Assembly (NCBI RefSeq): GCF_028748185.1
Contig: NZ_CP118164.1
Location: 4,427,814-4,491,813, forward strand
Source: Bremerella sp. P1
GTDB taxonomy: Bacteria > Planctomycetota > Planctomycetia > Pirellulales > Pirellulaceae
Length of the DNA: 64,000 bases
Direction: 5' to 3'
Shown one piece after another: positions 59,075-64,000 of the stretch; positions within the stretch are counted from its first letter, which is position 1, and each line of letters begins with the position of its first letter. The position numbers and the translations under genes are program-made. The notes beneath the pieces were generated by a model, which did no database searches, was not told the origin of the DNA, and was given only the letters and a program-made list of their open reading frames with translations.

Positions 59075-60669
59075 TGGACGTAACTCAGCAGTGGGTGAGA
59101 AGCTCCAGTGACGAGCGTGCCGTAGACGATGGCTGTTGGTTCGATGAAGAAGCGGCCCAACGCGTGCGTGAGTTCTTCCTCCGGTTTCTGAAGCACTCGA
59201 AGGGCCAGTGGGCCGGTAAACCGTTCGAGCTGTTAGGTTGGCAATGGACCGACGTGGTGGCCCCACTGTTCGGTTGGAAGCGAGCTGACGGGACTCGTCG
59301 CTTTCGCCGCGGCTATATCGAGGTGCCTAAGAAGAATGGGAAGAGCACACTGTTTGCTGGCTTGAGCTTGTACCTGCTGACGTGCGATGGCGAACCGGGG
59401 GCCGAAATCTACAGCGCAGCCTCGGATCGGGATCAGGCTTCCATCGTGTTCAATGAAGCAGCTAATATGGTCGACTACTCACCGCACCTGGCGTCGCGTC
59501 TTAAAGTGGTCCGTTCCACCAAGCGGATCGTGGACCATCGCAGTCGTTCTTTCTATCGCGCCCTATCCGCAGAGGTGCCGACCAAAGAAGGCCTCAATGC
59601 CCATGCGGTGCTGATGGACGAACTCCATGCTCAGAAGTCTCGGGAACTGTGGGACACGCTACGTTACGCGGGTGCTTCACGTAGACAGCCCCTCATGCTG
59701 GCCATTACGACTGCGGGGTTCGATCGGTTGAGCATCTGTTGGGAACAGCACGAATACGCGCGGCAGGTCCTGGAGGGGATCGTTGAGGATACGGCCTTCT
59801 TCCCCTACATCTCCGCCGCGGATGTTGAGGAAGACTGGACCACGCCTGAGGTGTGGCAGAAGGCGAACCCTAGTTTCGGCATTACCATCGACGCGGAACA
59901 GTTCGCCGAGGACTGTCGGGAAGCCCAGGAATCACCCGCCAAGGAGAACTCCTTCCGTCGGTACAGGCTTAACCAGTGGACGCAGCAGGAGTCGAGGTGG
60001 CTGAACATGGAGAAGTGGGACGCATGCGATGATGCCCTGGCGGAACTGGATGGTCGCACTTGTTTCGCGGGACTAGACCTATCCTCAACCACCGATATCT
60101 CCGCCCTTGTCCTTGTATTTGAGGAAGATGACCAATACGACGTGCTGCCGTTCTTCTGGGTACCGGAGGAAGGTGCCAAGCGGCGTGAGAAACGAGACCA
60201 CGCCCCCTACGTGCCGTGGATTCAGCATAGGTACGTCGAAGCGTCACCGGGTGAAGTTGTCGACTACGAACGCATCCGGGCCCGGATCAACGAATCGGGC
60301 AAACGATTCAAGATCGAACAGATCGCGATCGACCGATGGAATGCGACACAATTGGCCACGCAACTCGATGACGATGGATTCGAGATCGTATCGTTTGTCC
60401 AGGGATATGCGAGTATGTCGGCACCGACGAAGAAGCTGGAAGAATTAGTCCTGTCCAGGAAGCTACGTCACGCCGGGCACCCTGTGCTCCGCTGGATGGC
60501 TGGCAACGTGGCAATCGAGCAAGATGCGGCCGACAACTGGAAACCGTCCTAGAAGAAGAGTCAGGAGCGGATTGATGGGATCGTGGCGCTCGTGATGGCG
60601 GTGGACTTGGCGACTCGACATGTGGAAGACAAGAGCATCTACTCGGAGCGGGGAATGTTGTTTCTCTAG
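59074..60669 (+). pseudogene. HK97-type terminase large subunit with in-frame amber stop
   Basis: The ATPase part has EVPKKNGKSTLFAGLSL (Walker A variant) and HAVLMDELHAQ (Walker B); the nuclease part has CFAGLDLSSTTDISALVLVF and later IEQIAIDRWNATQLA. The frame meets TAG at 60550-60552 after DNWKPS. It then continues in the same frame as KKSQERIDGIVALVMAVDLA and ends IYSERGMLFL at 60669, the usual end of this family. So a Lys codon AAG probably became TAG and the last 39 residues are lost. Start is the GTG at 59074. Confidence 0.8.
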
Positions 60670-60874
60670 CTGAATTGTGATACGCCTTCCTTCGCTTCTT
60701 TGAAATCGTTCGGGTAATTGTTGGATAGCCTCAATGCCGGTGTTATTCCGTGGCCAGCGGACCAAAATCAACTCCTACTCAGACTTCCTAAATGGTTTGC
60801 GATAATTGCCGCCTAAGTAAAAACGACCAACGCAAGACATGTGAAGAGATCGACACACAAAGCCGCAGACTACC

Positions 60875-61165
60875 TCAGGTAGAACTTCGCATTTCGGCAT
60901 AGCCGCTACGAGTTAGCGAGAATGCACCGGCGAATTTTTCACGAACAAGGAATCGTTTGGTGACCAAGCTGTCCAAGGCAGGCGTCTTGGCAATCAAGTC
61001 CACACCGTTGAAGCAGAGCATTTCGCCAGGTTCCATATAAAACTTGCGAAATGATTGCAGGACGGTTATCTCGGTAGAGGAGAGCATCATTCGTCGCTCG
61101 CGATAAAATTGGGAAGCGGCGCGCGATCGAATCCATTCCCAAGTCAACGCGCGTTGGGGCGTCAT
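60875..61165 (-). CDS. Hypothetical host protein
   Basis: A 96-residue protein: ALTWEWIRSRAASQFYRERRMMLS, then FRKFYMEPGEMLCFNGVDL and a winged-helix-like end (KRFLVREKFAGAFSLTRSGYAEM). It has no named domain. It sits beside a conserved tiny basic protein and is likely chromosomal. The 205 bases between it and element B show no gene. Confidence 0.55.
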   Translation of the reverse strand: MTPQRALTWEWIRSRAASQFYRERRMMLSSTEITVLQSFRKFYMEPGEMLCFNGVDLIAKTPALDSLVTKRFLVREKFAGAFSLTRSGYAEMRSST

Positions 61166-61184
61166 CGTTGATAACGAAGAATTG

Positions 61185-61292
61185 CTAGGTTGATTCCTTG
61201 CGGATGCGTTTCCGTTTGCGTTTTTCTTCCGCTTTGCGTTTCTTTTCTACCTCGCGGCGATGCTTTTCAATAGTGTTTGTATTCTTGGCCAT
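61185..61292 (-). CDS. Very small Lys/Arg-rich protein
   Basis: A 35-residue protein (MAKNTNTIEKHRREVEKKRK, then AEEKRKRKRIRKEST). It is helical and highly basic, with alternating Lys/Arg and Glu. GGGGAAG precedes the ATG. Such short basic proteins are common in planctomycete genomes and could bind nucleic acid or ribosomes. Its length explains why it is easily missed. Confidence 0.7.
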   Translation of the reverse strand: MAKNTNTIEKHRREVEKKRKAEEKRKRKRIRKEST

Positions 61293-61310
61293 GACTTCCC
61301 CGTGGCAGTA

Positions 61311-61351
61311 GAAGAAAAGATAGCGTATGCGGACGTGCTGCCACATCCGCA
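61311..61351 (-). terminator. Probable terminator of the RRM gene
   Basis: TGCGGACGTG (61328-61337) pairs with CACATCCGCA (61342-61351), one mismatch; on the minus strand TATCTTTTCTTC follows. Confidence 0.55.
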
Positions 61352-61407
61352 CACGCGCGACCTAATTGAACCCTTGGATCCAGATTTAGAAATCGCGTTT
61401 GTTGCGA

Positions 61408-61731
61408 TTAATAACGTCGACCACGATCGCCGCCGTGACCACGTCCACCGCCATATCCGCCGCCACTGCCACTACGACTTTCACGCGGCTTGGCTTCATT
61501 GACCGTCAAGCTTCGGCCGCCTTGCATCGATTCGTTCAGTCCATTGATGGCCGCTTCCGCTTCGGAATCGGAATTCATTTCCACGAAACCAAAGCCCTTG
61601 CTGCGACCCGTGTCGCGATCGATCACGATCTGGGCGTTTTCGACTTGGCCGAAAGCACCGAACATTTGTTCCAGGTCCGATGTGGAAACTTCGTAACTAA
61701 GATTGCCGCAATACAGTTTTTTACCCAACAC
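61408..61731 (-). CDS. RRM RNA-binding protein, glycine-rich
   Basis: A 107-residue protein with one RRM domain (residues 1-82): RNP2 KLYCGNLSYEV and RNP1 SKGFGFVEM, followed by a Gly/Arg-rich tail (GSGGGYGGGRGHGGDRGRR). Bacterial proteins of this kind bind RNA and are often cold-inducible. The start is a GTG at 61731 with GGAGA upstream. A long leader (61,740-61,900) could carry regulation, as in other cold-shock RNA-binding genes. Confidence 0.9.
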   Translation of the reverse strand: MLGKKLYCGNLSYEVSTSDLEQMFGAFGQVENAQIVIDRDTGRSKGFGFVEMNSDSEAEAAINGLNESMQGGRSLTVNEAKPRESRSGSGGGYGGGRGHGGDRGRRY

Positions 61732-62187
61732 AGATCTCCAAATTGAGTACCAGGAAATGGCACATAGCCGCGTCCCGAAAGAAAAAAGAAAGTGATCGAA
61801 AGTACGATCTACTAGTTGGGACGGGCGAAAGAGCGTCGGGGACCAGCCCTTTGAGAAGGGGTGAAAGCGTAGTCACGATCGACTGACCAACCGTAAGCAG
61901 TCTACGCCCCATTCAAGGAACAGGATAGGTCAAATCCCAAAGTAATCGGCAAACAACGCAGCGGTATTGGGCATTCGCCTCAGTGCGGACGCTCGTCCGG
62001 CATCTATTTCGGACGCACAATGTGGCCCTCGAAACTCTGCTCCAAATGATGTAACCACTGTGCTGACCATCAGATCCAGTCATGCCAATACCGGCGTGCA
62101 GGATGTGATAGCAGAACCGATAGCATGAATCGTTGACCTTGTTCAAAGTTTTTCCATATCCTCAGCACGAAATAAAAGATACAATAT

Positions 62188-62215
62188 TTGTACGTCAAAA
62201 AAGGGGATCTAATAA
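62188..62215 (+). promoter_or_regulatory. Predicted sigma-70-type promoter
   Basis: TTGTAC (62188-62193), a 16-base spacer, and TAATAA (62210-62215), in front of the gene at 62249. Confidence 0.5.
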
Positions 62216-62248
62216 AAGATCTCGGAAGAAGAGGCACAGGAGAACCCA

Positions 62249-62791
62249 ATGTCGCGTATACGAATCACACGCAATGCATTCTTGGCCGACCGGCAAGGTA
62301 ATAAGTTTGCCGATGTCGTGAACGATCAAGAACAACCCTTCGATGCGGTGCTCAAATTCTTTAGCGATGCGGATCGGCAGCGACGAATGGAAGAGTCAGA
62401 AACTCATCACGATCGAGCACCACTTGCTGGTGTCGTGCGTGAACTCGAAGCTCAGCCAGAGATTAATCAGTTTCTGGCCGGGGTTCATGTAAAACGTACA
62501 ACGCGTTTGCGACAAGCTATTGGGGTCATCGTTCGAATGATTATGGAGCGTCGAGGCTGGCAGAAAACGGGAAAGAAAGGCTCGTTAGGTGTTCGCGCTG
62601 CGACCTCTGACGAAACTCCGAAGCATAATAGCGGAGGTCTGGCATTTTGGTTCGTTCGAGCCGAGCGATACGAGCGCACCGATGGAAAACGATTCCTTAC
62701 CGTGCAGGAACGCTGCTTGGAGTTTCCGGCGGCAGTCGCCCGCAAACGTTCATCAAAAGGACGCAAACGCGTCACAGAAAGGACGGCCTAG
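62249..62791 (+). CDS. Conserved hypothetical planctomycete protein
   Basis: A 180-residue protein with GVVRELEAQPEINQFLAG, TTRLRQAIGVIVRMIMERRGWQKTG in consecutive segments and GGLAFWFVRAERYE, followed by a basic tail. The basic, aromatic pattern suggests nucleic-acid binding. AGGAG precedes the ATG. It is coupled to the next TPR gene (stop/start overlap at 62791). Confidence 0.65.
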   Translation: MSRIRITRNAFLADRQGNKFADVVNDQEQPFDAVLKFFSDADRQRRMEESETHHDRAPLAGVVRELEAQPEINQFLAGVHVKRTTRLRQAIGVIVRMIMERRGWQKTGKKGSLGVRAATSDETPKHNSGGLAFWFVRAERYERTDGKRFLTVQERCLEFPAAVARKRSSKGRKRVTERTA

Positions 62792-63126
62792 TGACACTAT
62801 TGGAATGGATGATCAGTTACTTATCGGACCGCAACAAAGCAAATTCTTTGTACCGAAGAGGTATGAGCAAGGCTAAGAAGCACAATCATCAAGGGGCAAT
62901 TGAGGACTATACAATGGCCCTTGGTGTACCGGACACGCCGTCCGAAATGAGGGCCATGATTCTTTATAATCGTGGACTTGTCCATGTCGCTGCAGGAATG
63001 GCCTCCGAGGGGGCCGATGACTTGAACGCGGTATTGGCGATGGACGAAGTTGCGCCAAATGTAAAAACAGCCGCAGAGAGGAAGCTTAGTCGGATTAAAG
63101 CTCGAAAGAGCAAGCGAATTGCTTAA
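62791..63126 (+). CDS. TPR repeat protein
   Basis: A 111-residue protein with tetratricopeptide-like helices: SLYRRGMSKAKKHNHQGAIEDY, then AMILYNRGLVHVAAGMASEGADDL. It starts at GTG 62791, overlapping the previous stop by one base. It probably mediates protein contacts; the partner is unknown. Confidence 0.7.
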   Translation: MTLLEWMISYLSDRNKANSLYRRGMSKAKKHNHQGAIEDYTMALGVPDTPSEMRAMILYNRGLVHVAAGMASEGADDLNAVLAMDEVAPNVKTAAERKLSRIKARKSKRIA

Positions 63127-63499
63127 TTCCGCAGGCATCCGAAGTCGGCTCATAAGATCGGAAGCATTTGCGTATTTGACTGGGATACGCACGTACAAAT
63201 CACAAAGGTGGTGACTTGGAAATATCGACTTCCGAGAGCTATCGCGTTTGCGTCTGACTTAGCCTCATTGGCGGGTAGGCAGATCTCTAGAAGTACCGAT
63301 CCTGAGTCGTACGCTAGGCTGATTTATCGAGCTTGAAGCACGAGGCCGGTCATTTCTCACGTGGGCAACACTCTCAGTGATGCTGGCCCGCGTGACTCAA
63401 GCTATTCGAGTTTTGCTTCCTTGCACGGATTTCTTGTCTCATCGAAGCGTGCATCGATGCAATTGAATGCACATCAACGATGTGCGAAAGCGAACGAAC
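63127..63499. other. Intergenic region before floA
   Basis: No convincing gene, hairpin or clear promoter. It must include the floA promoter. Confidence 0.35.
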
Positions 63500-64000
63500 A
63501 TGATCGCATACTTGAGCTTAGTTCTAGCCGGGGGCATCCTGGCCGTCGTAGTCATCCTCTTGATCTGGTACTTCCGACTATGGTTGCAGGCCTATTCAAC
63601 CGGAGCAAGTATTGGCTTTGTCAATCTCATTTTCATGTCCTTGCGAGGAGTCAATCCACACGCCGTGGTTGAATGCAAGATCATGGCGGTTCAGTCAAGA
63701 TTGGCCATAGTGGAGACTCGCGTTATCGAAGCATTATACCTGGCCGGAGGTGATATCCGTCGCGTGACACTAGCTGTGATCGCGGCCGATCGGGCAGGCA
63801 TTCGCTTGGATTGGGATACGGCAGCCGCGATTGATCTTGCCGGACGAGATATTCTGGATGCGGTCAAGACGAGCATCCTTCCCAAGGTCATCCTGATCCC
63901 CGATCCCGACGATGCTCGAAGCGACGTGTTATACGGTGTCGCGAAGGATGGTGTCCAACTTAAAGTCATGGTAAGAGTAACCGTCCGGACAAATCTGCTG
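63500..64000 (+). CDS. floA: Flotillin-like protein FloA (3' partial)
   Basis: A 167-codon N-terminal part of a flotillin-like protein. A membrane hairpin (LSLVLAGGILAVVVILLIWYF) is followed by LIFMSLRGVNPHAVV, EALYLAGGDIRRVTLAVIAADRA in two parts, and AAAIDLAGRDILDAVKTSI, all typical of FloA. A short Asp-rich insert (IPDPDDARSD) comes before the conserved VAKDGVQLKV. FloA organises membrane microdomains. The gene continues beyond base 64000. ATG 63500 is preferred; GTG 63482 is an alternative. Confidence 0.85.
   Translation, partial: MIAYLSLVLAGGILAVVVILLIWYFRLWLQAYSTGASIGFVNLIFMSLRGVNPHAVVECKIMAVQSRLAIVETRVIEALYLAGGDIRRVTLAVIAADRAGIRLDWDTAAAIDLAGRDILDAVKTSILPKVILIPDPDDARSDVLYGVAKDGVQLKVMVRVTVRTNLL

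Larger units (their letters stand above)
46311..60669. mobile_element. Prophage-like element B, decayed
   Basis: It begins with a large serine recombinase cassette and an unrecognised operon, continues with a primase/iteron/ParB-methyltransferase/HARE-HTH scaffold parallel to element A, and ends at a broken HK97-type terminase. No portal, capsid or tail genes follow, so it is either a satellite-like element or the left half of a truncated prophage. Several genes are frameshifted or nonsense-mutated. Both edges are inferred. Confidence 0.7.

Noticed and set aside
60463-60771. Minus-strand frame after the element B terminase
   Set aside because: It overlaps the terminase 3' part, starts at a weak codon and has no domain; kept as non-coding.
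63361-63672. 103-codon frame before and over floA
   Set aside because: It overlaps the floA start in another frame and lacks any family features, while FloA motifs are clear.

Overview
The window comes from a member of the Planctomycetota, probably a Pirellulales-type genome. The best evidence is a host block at about 34.5-40.4 kb with an exported PSD1-type protein (cytochrome-like CxxCH, DUF1549, LamG-like and DUF1553 regions) followed by a Tat-exported DUF1501 protein, a pairing typical of planctomycetes. A second host block at 60.9-64 kb carries an RRM RNA-binding protein, a tiny lysine/arginine-rich protein, a TPR protein and the start of flotillin-like floA. No rRNA gene, intact tRNA gene or CRISPR array was seen.

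Element A (1 to about 34.1 kb, left end outside the window) is a siphovirus-like prophage. Its layout is: recombination and replication genes (Cas4/RecB-like nuclease, Sak4-like ATPase, DUF669 protein with an SSB-like tail, ERCC4 nuclease, RecD-like helicase, DUF3310, primase/helicase); an iteron cluster at the 3' end of the primase gene; a ParB-methyltransferase; a minus-strand block of small genes including a HARE-HTH protein with a histone-H1-like tail; GpA-type terminase, portal, a prohead protease-capsid fusion and DUF2190; three exported proteins (Cys-rich, papain-like, thioredoxin-fold) inserted in the head genes; neck and tail genes with a G/T frameshift pair; tape measure; a Ser/Gly-rich fibre; then two glycosyltransferases, a radical SAM enzyme, a methyltransferase and a small serine recombinase.

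The stretch from 40.4 to 46.1 kb is a junkyard between elements: a non-coding kilobase with terminator hairpins, a DDE transposase gene, a GIY-YIG gene that loses its family-like sequence at a junction, a PD-(D/E)XK-like nuclease, a remnant of a recombinase-associated gene, and an unrecognised AT-richer gene.

Element B (about 46.3-60.7 kb) starts with a large serine recombinase cassette (HTH partner, recombinase, DUF2924, small ORF) and an unrecognised two-gene operon, then a sigma-like factor. It then repeats the scaffold of element A: primase/helicase with an iteron cluster at its 3' end, small membrane protein, ParB-methyltransferase, minus-strand small gene and HARE-HTH gene under the same promoter-like element, then terminase. 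Its packaging genes belong to a different family (HNH, P27 small subunit, HK97-type large subunit). The element is decaying: its ParB-methyltransferase is frameshifted, its terminase has an in-frame amber stop, and no structural genes follow.

The most interesting signal is the paired origin architecture. Two related replicons in one chromosome keep the same layout (repeats phased at about one helical turn, beginning inside the last codons of the primase gene and surrounding a TTACACGTA core) but use unrelated repeat sequences, TAACCCCGAC in one and TGCCGAAC in the other. Both also share a promoter-like element present in four copies. This looks like an uncharacterised family of primase-encoded origins diversified for incompatibility.
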